A stretch of DNA of 64,000 nucleotides from Nocardia aobensis NBRC 100429. Its GTDB lineage: Bacteria > Actinomycetota > Actinomycetes > Mycobacteriales > Mycobacteriaceae. The DNA lies in NCBI RefSeq assembly GCF_000308375.1, contig NZ_BAFQ01000164.1:1-64000 (forward strand), written 5' to 3'. Shown piece by piece: positions 1 to 8,254 of the stretch (within the stretch, counting starts at the first letter, position 1; each line of letters opens with the position of its first letter). The translations under genes and the position numbers were made by a program. The notes beneath the pieces are model-generated. The model was not told the DNA's origin, searched no databases, and saw only the letters and a program-made list of their open reading frames with translations.

Positions 1-2
1 CG

Positions 3-245
3 CTGGCCAAGTCGGGCACGCCCGAGGATGTGGCCCGCGAGGCGACCGTGCTGTACGTGACCCTCGAGGTGCTGCGGATCGTGTCGATCCTGGTGCAGCC
101 GGTGATCCCGGGTTCGGCCGGGCGGATTCTCGATCAGCTCGGTCAGACCGCGCGCACCTTCGCCGATCTCACCACGCCGATCGAGGCCGGATCGGCCCTA
201 CCCGCGCCGGAACCGGTGTTCCCGAAGTACATCGAACCGAAGTAG
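3..245 (+). CDS. metG: Methionyl-tRNA synthetase, C-terminal fragment (cut by window edge)
   Basis: Only the last 80 codons are present. The reading frame is open from base 3, so the gene begins left of the window. The helical stretch ending in ILVQPVIPGSAGRILDQLG, followed by a short tail, fits the anticodon-binding C-terminal region of methionyl-tRNA synthetase, which charges tRNA-Met in the cytoplasm. The call is strengthened by rsmI and pmt close by; from memory the three are neighbours in mycobacteria too. The catalytic domain (HIGH and KMSKS motifs) lies outside, so the identification rests on the C-terminal segment and context. Confidence 0.75.
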   Translation: MAKSGTPEDVAREATVLYVTLEVLRIVSILVQPVIPGSAGRILDQLGQTARTFADLTTPIEAGSALPAPEPVFPKYIEPK

Positions 246-267
246 AAGCAGGCGACCGGAGCCGGTT

Positions 268-915
268 ATGGATGCGGATTTCGCCGAGCGCCACCGCAGC
301 GTTCGCGCCCACGCGCTCGGCACCCCCCGGGGCCGGCTCATCGGCGCGATGGTCGAATGTGTCGGCGCCCGAGGCTTTTCCACGGTCACGCTGACCGATA
401 TCGTCGGCCGCGCCCACGTCTCACGCAGTACCTTCTACGAACACTTCGGCAACAAGGAACACTGCTTCATCGAGGCGGTGCACACCGGCGTCGAGATCAT
501 TCGTACCCGGATCGCGGAGGAACTGGCACACCTGCCCGAGGCGGTCGATCCGCGGCAGCGCATCGCCACCATGATCAGCACATTCTGTTCGGTGGTGGCG
601 GCCGAACCGGATTTCGCGCGGCTCATCCTGGTGGAATCGCTGCTGGTCGGCGATGCGACCGCGGAGTTCCGCGATCTGGCGGTGGACCACTTCGCCACTC
701 TGTACCGCAATTTCCATGATCAGGCACGCGCCGTCGATCCCGGAATTCCGGCACTACCGGACGAGGTGATCGCCCTGGTCCCCGACGCCATCGGCGAACG
801 CACGCGGCGGGTACTGGTCCGTGAGGGCGCGCACCGCGTTCCCGCCATGGCGCCCACCTTCATCGAATTCGCCAATACGGTGCTGGGGCTGGCGCCGGTC
901 GTCGCGCGCGTGTAA
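268..915 (+). CDS. TetR/AcrR family transcriptional regulator
   Basis: A 215-residue protein with an N-terminal helix-turn-helix at about residues 20-70 (GFSTVTLTDIVGRAHVSRST, then FYEHFGNKEHCF), the hallmark of the TetR DNA-binding domain. The rest is a helical ligand-binding domain with no recognisable specificity. It lies 22 bp after metG on the same strand and converges on rsmI, so it may be read through from metG. No clear operator palindrome is visible immediately upstream. TetR proteins usually repress neighbouring transport or metabolic genes, but no obvious target lies beside it; ligand and regulon are unknown. Confidence 0.85.
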   Translation: MDADFAERHRSVRAHALGTPRGRLIGAMVECVGARGFSTVTLTDIVGRAHVSRSTFYEHFGNKEHCFIEAVHTGVEIIRTRIAEELAHLPEAVDPRQRIATMISTFCSVVAAEPDFARLILVESLLVGDATAEFRDLAVDHFATLYRNFHDQARAVDPGIPALPDEVIALVPDAIGERTRRVLVREGAHRVPAMAPTFIEFANTVLGLAPVVARV

Positions 916-985
916 CCGAACCGTCGGCGCGGCGGATGCCCGGCCGAGCGGGCCACCAGCGCGAATCCGGTCGAGCGGATCTGCG

Positions 986-1831
986 CTAATCCGCGCGGGC
1001 GGCCAGGACCGCGTCGTAGAGTTCGCGTCGCGAGACTCCGCCCGCCCGCGCGGCCACCCGCGCGCACGCGTCCTTGAGGCGGGTGCCGTCGGCGACCAGT
1101 TCCTCCACCTCGTCCACCAGATCGACCGGGTCGGCCGAAACCGGTTGTGCCCCTTCGACCACCACCGTGATCTCGCCGCGCGCACCCTCGACGGCCCATT
1201 CCGCCAGCTCGCCGAGTCCGCCGCGCACGACCTCCTCGTAGGTCTTGGTCAGCTCCCGGCACACCGCGGCCCGGCGTTCGGGGCCCAGCACCTCGGCGGC
1301 ATCGGCCAGGCAGGCGGCGAGCCGGTGCGGGGCCTCGAAGAACACCACCGCGCGCGGCTCGGTGACCAGCGTCGAGAGCCACTGCTTGCGCTGCCCGGAC
1401 TTGCGCGGGGCGAAGCCGTCGAAGCAGAACCGTTCCATGGGCAGTCCGGACAGGGCCAGGGCGGTGGTGACGGCCGAGGGACCGGGCAGGCAGGTCACCG
1501 GCAGGTCCCGCTCGATACATGCCGCGACCATCCGGTAACCGGGGTCGCTGACCGAGGGCATCCCCGCATCGGTGACCAGCAGCACGGTCCTCCCGGATTC
1601 GATCTCGTCCAATAGCAACGGAATTCGCGCGGCTTCCACATGATCGTAGAAGCTCACCACCCGCCCGGTGATCTCCACCTCGAGCGCCTTGGCCAGCGCC
1701 CGGGTCCGGCGCGTGTCCTCGGCGGCCACGACGTCCGCGCTCGCGAGGGCGTCGCGCAACCGCTGCGACGCATCACCGATATCGCCCATCGGCGTCGCCG
1801 CCAGCACCAACCGCCCGCCGTGCTCGCCCAT
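986..1831 (-). CDS. rsmI: 16S rRNA (cytidine(1402)-2'-O)-methyltransferase RsmI
   Basis: RsmI uses SAM to 2'-O-methylate C1402 in the decoding centre of 16S rRNA. The 281-residue product has the tetrapyrrole-methylase fold motifs: LAATPMGDIGD near the N-terminus, ADVVAAEDTRRTR at about 35-50, VTDAGMPSVSDPGYR at about 80-95, and LPGPSAVTTAL. The ATG at 1829-1831 gives MGEHGGRLVLAATP, the normal family N-terminus; the frame is open further upstream, but that extension would run into the pmt promoter and its sequence is low-complexity. It is divergent from pmt, and from memory mycobacteria have the same arrangement. Confidence 0.93.
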   Translation of the reverse strand: MGEHGGRLVLAATPMGDIGDASQRLRDALASADVVAAEDTRRTRALAKALEVEITGRVVSFYDHVEAARIPLLLDEIESGRTVLLVTDAGMPSVSDPGYRMVAACIERDLPVTCLPGPSAVTTALALSGLPMERFCFDGFAPRKSGQRKQWLSTLVTEPRAVVFFEAPHRLAACLADAAEVLGPERRAAVCRELTKTYEEVVRGGLGELAEWAVEGARGEITVVVEGAQPVSADPVDLVDEVEELVADGTRLKDACARVAARAGGVSRRELYDAVLAARAD

Positions 1832-1991
1832 CGCCGTCCTTTCCACCACCGGCCGACCCATCCGACCGGCCGCCACCGCGCACCCGCGCCCGGTCCGGGC
1901 AAACGCTACCCCTGGGGGTGGACCACGCCCGAGTCCGCAGGTCGGCTCACCGCCGCGCGGCCCACCGCCGCACACCGCATACGATCGGAGC

Positions 1992-3644
1992 GTGACCCAG
2001 CTGACCGATACGCGACCGGCGATCGGCGCGGGCCCGGCCTTGTCCAGTCCGGCGCCGCTGCGCCCCGCACCCGATTTCGGACCGACCGACCGGGCCCGGG
2101 GCTGGCTGGTCACGCTATTCCTGACGGTGGTCGCCGCGGTCACCCGGTTCACCATGCTGAACTACCCGACCGACGCCGGCACCCCGGTCTTCGACGAGAA
2201 GCACTACGCACCCCAGGCCTGGCAGGTGCTCACCGGCGGCGGGGTCGAGGACAATCCGGCCTACGGTCTGGTGGTCCATCCGCCGGTCGGTAAGCAGATG
2301 ATCGCGCTGGGTGAAGCGCTGTTCGGCTACACCAGCTGGGGCTGGCGATTCACCGCGGCGATCTTCGGATCGCTGCTGGTCCTGCTGGTCATTCGCATCA
2401 CCCGCCGGATGACCCGATCCACCCTGATCGGCGCGATCGCGGGTGTGCTGTTGATCGCCGACGGCCTGACCTTCGTGTCCTCACGCATCGGCATGCTCGA
2501 CATCTTCCAGGCGGTCTTCGTCGTCGGCGCCTTCGGCTGCCTGATCGTCGATCGCGACGAGGTGCGGGCCCGCCTGGCCCGGGCCGACGCCGAAGGCCGG
2601 ATAGCGCCCGCGGCGCGACCGACGGGCCCGGAGGCGGCAGCGCGCGTAACCACGGAGGGCACCGGGAGCGCCGCCATCACATTCAGCGTGTTCGGGCCGC
2701 GCCTGGGTGTGCGGTGGTGGCGCTTCGGGGCCGGTCTGTTGCTGGGGCTGTCGTGCGGAACGAAATGGTCGGGCCTGTATTTCATCCTGTTCTTCGGGCT
2801 GATGACGGTGTGTTTCGATGTGGCCGCGCGCAAGGCCTACGGGGTGCCGCGCCCCTGGGCCGGCACGGCGGTCCGCGATATCGGTCCGGCTCTGTATGCG
2901 CTGGTGGCGATTCCGCTGCTGGTCTACCTGGCCACCTATTGGGGCTGGTTCGCCAGCGAGGACGGTTACGACCGCTATTCGGTGGGCAATGCCGTCGGCA
3001 CCTGGTCGTGGATTCCGGACGCGTTGCGTTCGCTGTGGCACAACCAGGCCGAATCGCTGAAATTCCATCAGAGCCTGACCAATTCGGCCGGTAACCATCA
3101 CCCGTGGGAATCCAAGCCGTGGTCGTGGCCGATGGGCCTGCGCCCGATGCTGTACTACTACGCCGACAACGGTGTCACCGGATGCGGGCAGGCGGTCTGT
3201 GTGAAGGCCGTGATGCTGATCGGCACGCCGGCGATGTGGTGGCTGTCGCTGCCGATGCTCGCCTGGGCGGTGTGGCGTACCGCCACCCGCCGCGACTGGC
3301 GGTACGCGGCGATGCTGGTCGGCTACGGCGCCGGGCTGCTGCCGTGGTTCGCGGACCTGGACCGGCAGATGTACTACTTCTACGCGGTCCCGATGGCGCC
3401 GTTCCTCGCGATGGGCCTCGCCCTGACGCTCGGCGATATCCTCGGCCCCGCGCCGCTGGTGCGGGCCCGGTCGGGGCGGTGGTTCGCGCTGGCCGGCGAA
3501 CGCCGAAGTCTCGGACTACTTCTGGTGTGCCTGTATCTGGGTCTGGTGATCGCCAACTTCATCTGGCTGTGGCCCATTCTGACCGCCCTGCCGATCACGC
3601 CGTCCAATTGGCACGACCACCTCTGGCTACCCAGCTGGCGCTGA
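1992..3644 (+). CDS. pmt: Protein O-mannosyltransferase (dolichyl-/polyprenyl-phosphate-mannose dependent)
   Basis: A GT39-family integral membrane enzyme that transfers mannose from polyprenyl-phosphate-mannose to Ser/Thr of exported proteins on the outer face of the cytoplasmic membrane. The 550-residue product starts at GTG 1992 and has about ten hydrophobic segments. The first extracytoplasmic loop (after TM1, about residues 60-80) carries the family's acidic pair in VFDEKHYAPQAWQ, followed by HPPVGKQMIALGE. A WESKPWSWPMG segment lies in the middle. Length and topology match the roughly 520-residue mycobacterial Pmt. It is divergent from rsmI (160 bp between starts) and converges on the GntR gene. 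The Thr/Pro-rich protein at 20215-21246 is a plausible substrate (inference). Confidence 0.92.
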   Translation: MTQLTDTRPAIGAGPALSSPAPLRPAPDFGPTDRARGWLVTLFLTVVAAVTRFTMLNYPTDAGTPVFDEKHYAPQAWQVLTGGGVEDNPAYGLVVHPPVGKQMIALGEALFGYTSWGWRFTAAIFGSLLVLLVIRITRRMTRSTLIGAIAGVLLIADGLTFVSSRIGMLDIFQAVFVVGAFGCLIVDRDEVRARLARADAEGRIAPAARPTGPEAAARVTTEGTGSAAITFSVFGPRLGVRWWRFGAGLLLGLSCGTKWSGLYFILFFGLMTVCFDVAARKAYGVPRPWAGTAVRDIGPALYALVAIPLLVYLATYWGWFASEDGYDRYSVGNAVGTWSWIPDALRSLWHNQAESLKFHQSLTNSAGNHHPWESKPWSWPMGLRPMLYYYADNGVTGCGQAVCVKAVMLIGTPAMWWLSLPMLAWAVWRTATRRDWRYAAMLVGYGAGLLPWFADLDRQMYYFYAVPMAPFLAMGLALTLGDILGPAPLVRARSGRWFALAGERRSLGLLLVCLYLGLVIANFIWLWPILTALPITPSNWHDHLWLPSWR

Positions 3645-3656
3645 GGTTCGATGCGG

Positions 3657-4022
3657 CTACGGGGTCTCGCCCAGCGCCGCCCGCACGTAGCGCAGCGCCG
3701 CCTCGTCGTCGAGCCCCAATCGGCGTACCGCCGCAACGTATTCCGTGGCCGCGCGCCCGGCCGCGTCGCGAGTCGGATCACCGGAGGAGGCGATGAACGA
3801 CCCGAGCCGCCCCCGGGTCTCGAGCACACCGTCCTGTTCGAGTTCGCGGTAGGCGCGCGCGACGGTGTTCGGCGCCAAGCCGAGCCGAACGGCCAGCGCG
3901 CGCACCGTCGGAATCTTGGTTCCGGCGGTGAGTTCGCCGGATTGCACCCGGGCGACGATGCCCAGCCGCAGTTGTTCGTACGGCGGGACCGTCGATTGAT
4001 GGTCGACCGGGATATCCAGCAT
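3657..4022 (-). CDS. GntR family regulator (YtrA-like, short form)
   Basis: A 121-residue protein. Residues 10-80 form a GntR winged helix (PPYEQLRLGIVARVQSGEL, then PTVRALAVRLGLAPNTVARA and RELEQDGVLETRGRLGSFIA). The C-terminal part is only about 45 residues, too short for a FadR or UbiC-like ligand domain, which fits the YtrA subgroup. Its ATG lies 6 bp after the stop of the upstream arcA, so the two are almost certainly co-transcribed. That makes control of arcA, or of a gene responding to the same signal, the simplest role. The effector is unknown. Confidence 0.85.
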   Translation of the reverse strand: MLDIPVDHQSTVPPYEQLRLGIVARVQSGELTAGTKIPTVRALAVRLGLAPNTVARAYRELEQDGVLETRGRLGSFIASSGDPTRDAAGRAATEYVAAVRRLGLDDEAALRYVRAALGETP

Positions 4023-4028
4023 CGGTTT

Positions 4029-5255
4029 TCACACCTCGTCACGCGACAGCGGGCAGGACAGGCAACGAGGCCCGCCACGCCCGGAACCCAGTTCGGATCC
4101 CGGAATGGTCAGCACCTCGATGCCCGCATCGGCCAGCCGTGTATTCGTATTCTCGTTGCGTTCATAGGCCACCACGACCCCGGGCGCCAGTGCGAGGGTG
4201 TTGTTGCCGTCGTCCCACTGTTCCCGTTCGGCGGTCACCCCGTCCAGCCCGGTGTCGATGACCCGGAGCTTGTCGATACCCATCGCCTCGGCCGCGGCGG
4301 GCAGGAACGGATCCGGGCCACTCATCCGCACCGAATCGCCGTCGGACCGGATGGTGAACGCGCGCAACGAATTCTGCACACCCGGGTACATCACCACCGC
4401 ATCGCGGTCGACCATGGTGCACACGGTGTCCAGATGCATGGTGGCCCGGTTCTGCGCGATCGGCACCACCAGCACGGTGTGGGCCAGCGCATCGTCGAAG
4501 AGACTGCGCGCCAGCGCTTCCGCACCCGCCGGGGAGGTGCGCTCGCCTACCCCGATCGCGACCACGCCGGGCGAAAGCAGCAGCACGTCACCGCCTTCCA
4601 TCGGCGCGGTGTGCGATTCGTAGGCCCGGCGCACGCCGAGAAATCGCGGATGGAACGCGTATACCAGGTCGGTGAGCGAGGTTTCGCGGGCGCGGGCCGG
4701 CAGCGCGAGGGATGTGATGGCCACCTTGGGCCCCACCCAGAACGAGGAGTCGCGGGTGAACAGCAGATTCGGCAGCGGTTCGATGACGAAATCGGTGCCG
4801 TGGTGCATCCGCCGCACCAGTGAGGCGGCGTTCGGTTCGAACGGCAATTCGTCGAAGGTCATGCCGGCCATGAGGATTCGCGCCAGATCCGGCGCCGGCA
4901 CCGCGCGGAGATAGGTCTTCAGTTCCTCGGCCAGGGCGTAGCCGATACGGCGGGCGTCGACGGCCGCGGTGATGCCCATACTGCGTCCGGCGCCGCTGAC
5001 CGCCAGCGTCTCGGTCAGCAGATCGGCGAGCAACAGCACCTCGACACCGCGACCGCGCAGCACATCGGCGAAGATCTCGTGCTCCTGCTGGGCCCGCTCC
5101 ACCCAGGGAATGGCGTCGAACAACAGTTGATCGTTGTTGCGCGGCGTGAGTCGGCGCAGCTCATCGCCCGGGCGATGCAGCAGTACCGCGCGCAGCGTCC
5201 CGACCTCGGTCGTCACGGAAAACGGTCGCGCCGGGGGCACAGCCTCTGTTCCCAT
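4029..5255 (-). CDS. arcA: Arginine deiminase
   Basis: Hydrolyses L-arginine to citrulline and ammonia in the cytoplasm, the first step of the arginine deiminase pathway. The 408-residue protein shows the guanidino-modifying-enzyme motifs: EVGTLRAVLLHRPGDELRRL at the N-terminus, LLFTRDSSFWVG around 165-175, MEGGDVLLLSPGV around 215-230, an H-x-D stretch (TMHLDTVCTMVD) around 270-280, and the catalytic cysteine in GGPRCLSCPL at the C-terminus. The ATG at 5253-5255 gives the usual N-terminus. No arcB, arcC or arcD lies next to it, so further citrulline metabolism or arginine/ornithine exchange must be encoded elsewhere. A GntR gene follows 6 bp downstream. Confidence 0.93.
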   Translation of the reverse strand: MGTEAVPPARPFSVTTEVGTLRAVLLHRPGDELRRLTPRNNDQLLFDAIPWVERAQQEHEIFADVLRGRGVEVLLLADLLTETLAVSGAGRSMGITAAVDARRIGYALAEELKTYLRAVPAPDLARILMAGMTFDELPFEPNAASLVRRMHHGTDFVIEPLPNLLFTRDSSFWVGPKVAITSLALPARARETSLTDLVYAFHPRFLGVRRAYESHTAPMEGGDVLLLSPGVVAIGVGERTSPAGAEALARSLFDDALAHTVLVVPIAQNRATMHLDTVCTMVDRDAVVMYPGVQNSLRAFTIRSDGDSVRMSGPDPFLPAAAEAMGIDKLRVIDTGLDGVTAEREQWDDGNNTLALAPGVVVAYERNENTNTRLADAGIEVLTIPGSELGSGRGGPRCLSCPLSRDEV

Positions 5256-5381
5256 ATCCCGACCGTAATGGGCTCCCGCCGGGTTGGCACGAAATTGTTC
5301 GCCGACCACGCCGGATCCAGCGCCGGACGCTGTCGCCGCCGCGCGGCGGCGAAGTTCACGGTTCTCGCCCGGCCACTCAAA

Positions 5382-5401
5382 ACCTGAAGTATCGTTGAGG
5401 T
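5382..5401. promoter_or_regulatory. Candidate SoxR box directly in front of soxR
   Basis: ACCTGAAG-TATC-GTTGAGGT is a near-perfect inverted repeat matching the known SoxR operator pattern (CCTCAAG/CTTGAGG half sites) at most positions. It ends one base before the soxR ATG, which suggests autoregulation and a very short or absent 5' leader. Confidence 0.55.
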
Positions 5402-5983
5402 ATGCAGCATACGACGTGGCAAGCCAAGGAGCTCACCCCCGGCCAACTGTCGGAACGCAGCGGCGTCGCGGTGTCGGCACTGCATTTCTACGAACGCGAG
5501 GGCCTGATCGCCAGCCGCCGCACCAGCGGAAACCAGCGCCGATACTCCCGGGAAACGCTGCGCCGGGTGGCATTCATCCGGATCTCACAGCGCGTCGGAA
5601 TTCCGCTCAGCGAAATTCGCAAGGCTCTCGACACCCTACCGGAGGGGCGTACTCCCAATCGGAAGGATTGGGAACGATTGTCGGTAACGTGGCGCACCGA
5701 TCTCGATCAGCGGATCGAACAGCTCACCCGATTGCGCAACAGCCTCACCGACTGCATCGGCTGTGGCTGTCTGTCACTGGGCAGCTGCCGCATCGTCAAC
5801 TATCACGACCGGCTCGGCGACGAGGGCCCCGGCGCGCGCACGCTGGATGTGAGCATCGACTGCACGCGGGCCGAGGGATGCGAGGAACCGACCGCGGCGG
5901 GCCGCGACAATTCCACCGCGGCGGGCCGCGAAAACCTCACGGATGCCGATGTGGCGGCGTGCGCCGAGAAGATGTGCGGGTGA
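5402..5983 (+). CDS. soxR: Redox-sensitive MerR-family regulator SoxR
   Basis: A 193-residue MerR-family activator. Residues 10-80 carry the winged helix (TPGQLSERSGVAVSALHFYE, RTSGNQRRYSRETLRRVAFI). A dimerisation helix follows, then the [2Fe-2S] cysteine cluster CIGCGCLSLGSC at about residues 119-130, with all four cysteines of the C-x2-C-x-C-x5-C SoxR signature. Redox-cycling compounds or nitric oxide oxidise the cluster and switch on target promoters. The C-terminal tail of about 40 residues is longer than in E. coli SoxR and contains an AAGR(D/E)N duplication. A candidate SoxR box abuts the start codon. In actinobacteria SoxR often responds to endogenous redox-active metabolites (general knowledge). 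Confidence 0.93.
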   Translation: MQHTTWQAKELTPGQLSERSGVAVSALHFYEREGLIASRRTSGNQRRYSRETLRRVAFIRISQRVGIPLSEIRKALDTLPEGRTPNRKDWERLSVTWRTDLDQRIEQLTRLRNSLTDCIGCGCLSLGSCRIVNYHDRLGDEGPGARTLDVSIDCTRAEGCEEPTAAGRDNSTAAGRENLTDADVAACAEKMCG

Positions 5984-5995
5984 TTTCCGCCGAGC

Positions 5996-6844
5996 TCAGC
6001 GCAGGAAGCGGTTGAACTGGTCGTTGGCACGGCGCATTGTGAACTCGTAGGGCCAGGCGAACTTTCGCGCCCACCAATACCCGAACCGCACGTCGAACGA
6101 GGTGTAGACGAGGAAGCGATTCTTCTCGATGCCCCGGAAGATGGCTCGCGCGGCCTGGTCGGGTGAGGCGGCGTGCGACTGGAAACGCTTCACATACCGT
6201 TGGATTCGCGGATCGTCGCGGTCCACGCCGGCGATCTCGACGGTCTGCACCAGATGGGTGTTCACCGCGCCCGGCACCACGAGATGCACCGTGATCCCGT
6301 GCCGGGCCAGGTCGAAGCGCAGCACCTCAGATACACCGCGCAACCCGTATTTGCTCGCGCTGTAGGCCGCATGCCAGGGAAAGGCCAGCAGCCCCGCCGC
6401 CGAGGACACGTTGACCAGCGCGCCACCGCGCCCGGCCCGCACCATCTCCGGCACGAAGCTCTCGATGACGTGGATCGGGCCCATCAGGTTCACATCGACC
6501 ATCGAGCGCCAGTGCCGGTGCTCGAGATTCTCGACGGTGCCCCAAGCCGAGATGCCGGCCACGTTCATCACTACGTCCAGGCTGTCGTGCCGAGCGTGCA
6601 CATCCCGCGCGAAGGCGGCGACCGCCTCGTGATCGCTGATGTCGAGCGCCCGCGATTCCAGCACCTTGCCGCCGGTGCGCCCGATTTCCTCGACGGTATC
6701 CGCGAGCCCGGCGGCGTCGATATCGGTCAGGACGAGTTCGGCCCCCTGCGCGGCGGCGGCGATCGCGGTCGCCCGACCGATTCCGCTGGCCGCGCCGGTG
6801 ACCAGAGTCTTCTTGCCGCTCACGGACTTCAAGCGATCACGCAC
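5996..6844 (-). CDS. Short-chain dehydrogenase/reductase
   Basis: A 282-residue classical SDR. TGAASGIGRA near residues 10-20 binds NAD(P), NVAGISAWG at about 90 is the NAG motif, and YSASKYGLR around 155 supplies the catalytic Tyr and Lys. The C-terminal extension with an aromatic tail (FGYWWARKFAWPYEF) resembles membrane-associated actinobacterial SDRs. The GTG at 6842-6844 is preferred because AGGA lies 5 bp upstream; the frame stays open to 6892. The gene converges on soxR and lies downstream of nothing obvious. The substrate is unknown. Confidence 0.85.
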   Translation of the reverse strand: MRDRLKSVSGKKTLVTGAASGIGRATAIAAAAQGAELVLTDIDAAGLADTVEEIGRTGGKVLESRALDISDHEAVAAFARDVHARHDSLDVVMNVAGISAWGTVENLEHRHWRSMVDVNLMGPIHVIESFVPEMVRAGRGGALVNVSSAAGLLAFPWHAAYSASKYGLRGVSEVLRFDLARHGITVHLVVPGAVNTHLVQTVEIAGVDRDDPRIQRYVKRFQSHAASPDQAARAIFRGIEKNRFLVYTSFDVRFGYWWARKFAWPYEFTMRRANDQFNRFLR

Positions 6845-6976
6845 GCCGTTCCTCGAATGCTCTGCGGTGTGATGCCGGTGCTGGGCCGGCATCCGGACTG
6901 ACTATCTCCGTCGCCCTGGAGCATACGTGTTCCCCGACACACCGCATCCGTACCGGGCCGCACGGGCACGTCGCGG

Positions 6977-8104
6977 CTACGACAACCCGCGCAATACCGA
7001 CAGCATCCCGGCGACCGCGACCGGCCACGGGAATTGTTCGGCCCGCGAGCGCGCCGCACGCCGTCGCTGCGCCGCCGGGCGGGCCAGCACATCGGTGACG
7101 GCCTCGGCGAAGGCGGACGGGTGATCGGCGGCCACGGCCCCGCATTCGGCGGTCACGATGTCGGCCAGCGCCGAGGAACGGCTCGCCACCACCGGGGTGC
7201 CGGCGGCCAGCGCCTCGAGCGCCGCCAGTCCGAAGGTTTCGTGCGGACCGGGCGCGAGGGAGATGTCGGCGCTGGCCAGCAGGGTCGCCAAATGTGTTCG
7301 GTCGTCGATGAATCCGGCGAAATGGACGCCGGGACGCCCGTCGGGCAACGCCGCTACGCCGCGCGCCTGCCGGACCAGCGCGTCGCGGCGCGGGCCGTCC
7401 CCCGCGACCACCAGGCGCACGTTCACCCCGCCCCGGCGCAGATGATCCACCGCCTCGATACTGCGATCGACCCGCTTCTCCATCGACAGCCGCCCGCAGT
7501 GCACCACCAGATGCGAACCACCGAGCCGCGCTCGCAAGGCCCGATCGTGACGATGCGGCGCGAACAGCTCCAGATCCACCCCCAACGGGACGAGCGCGAC
7601 ATTCGGGGCATCGATCCGGTCGAATTCCGCGCGGGCGAACGCGGTCGTGCAGACGACCATGTCGTAATCGGCGGCGGTGCGACGGTTGGCCACATCGGCG
7701 GCTCGGCGGGCGACCGCGGTGGGCAGCACCTGGCCGAGCAACCGGTCGAGACGCTCGTGCGAGATCATCACCGACGCGATATCCCGGCGGCGGGCCCACC
7801 GTCCGAAACCGCGCAGCGTCAGCCGGTCCGACACCTCGAGCGCATCCGGCGCCAACCCCACCAGCAGATCGGCGACGCGGCGCGGATCGGCCGCGCGATA
7901 CCCGCCCGTCCACGGAATCCCCACTGCCGGCACGGTCATCCGCACGACACCGTTGGGCAGGGTTTCCTCGCCCCGGCGCGCGCCCGGCACGATCAGCACC
8001 ACTTCGTGCCCGGCCGCCACATATCCGGCGCCGAGGTGATGCAGTGCGGTGCGAAGTCCGCCCGACCGCGGCCCGTAGAAGTTCGCCAGCTGAGCGATGC
8101 GCAC
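6977..8104 (-). CDS. GT4 glycosyltransferase, PimC-like mannosyltransferase
   Basis: A 375-residue GT-B enzyme. The N-terminus (MRIAQLANFYGPRSGGLRTA) and the middle (PDALEVSDRLTLRGFGRWAR, VMISHERLDRL) closely resemble what I recall of mycobacterial PimC, which adds a mannose from GDP-mannose to phosphatidylinositol mannosides in the cell envelope. The C-terminal donor domain has the retaining-GT signature LVVHCGRLSMEKRVDRSI and the E-x7-E region PGPHETFGLAALEALAAGTPVVAS. The start is GTG at 8102-8104. PimC is redundant or absent in many mycobacteria, so the exact acceptor is not certain. Confidence 0.82.
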   Translation of the reverse strand: MRIAQLANFYGPRSGGLRTALHHLGAGYVAAGHEVVLIVPGARRGEETLPNGVVRMTVPAVGIPWTGGYRAADPRRVADLLVGLAPDALEVSDRLTLRGFGRWARRRDIASVMISHERLDRLLGQVLPTAVARRAADVANRRTAADYDMVVCTTAFARAEFDRIDAPNVALVPLGVDLELFAPHRHDRALRARLGGSHLVVHCGRLSMEKRVDRSIEAVDHLRRGGVNVRLVVAGDGPRRDALVRQARGVAALPDGRPGVHFAGFIDDRTHLATLLASADISLAPGPHETFGLAALEALAAGTPVVASRSSALADIVTAECGAVAADHPSAFAEAVTDVLARPAAQRRRAARSRAEQFPWPVAVAGMLSVLRGLS

Positions 8105-8254
8105 GCGCCGATCGTCCCCGTCCCGCGAACCGGCGGGACGAACACGGGATGAATGCTCGCGAAAGCCTCAGCCAATGCCGCGTCCTCGGTCTTCCCTGTT
8201 CCCGGCGTGGGCGGAGTTCCGTACGGCGACGTCCGGTATGCGGGCGCGCGCAGC

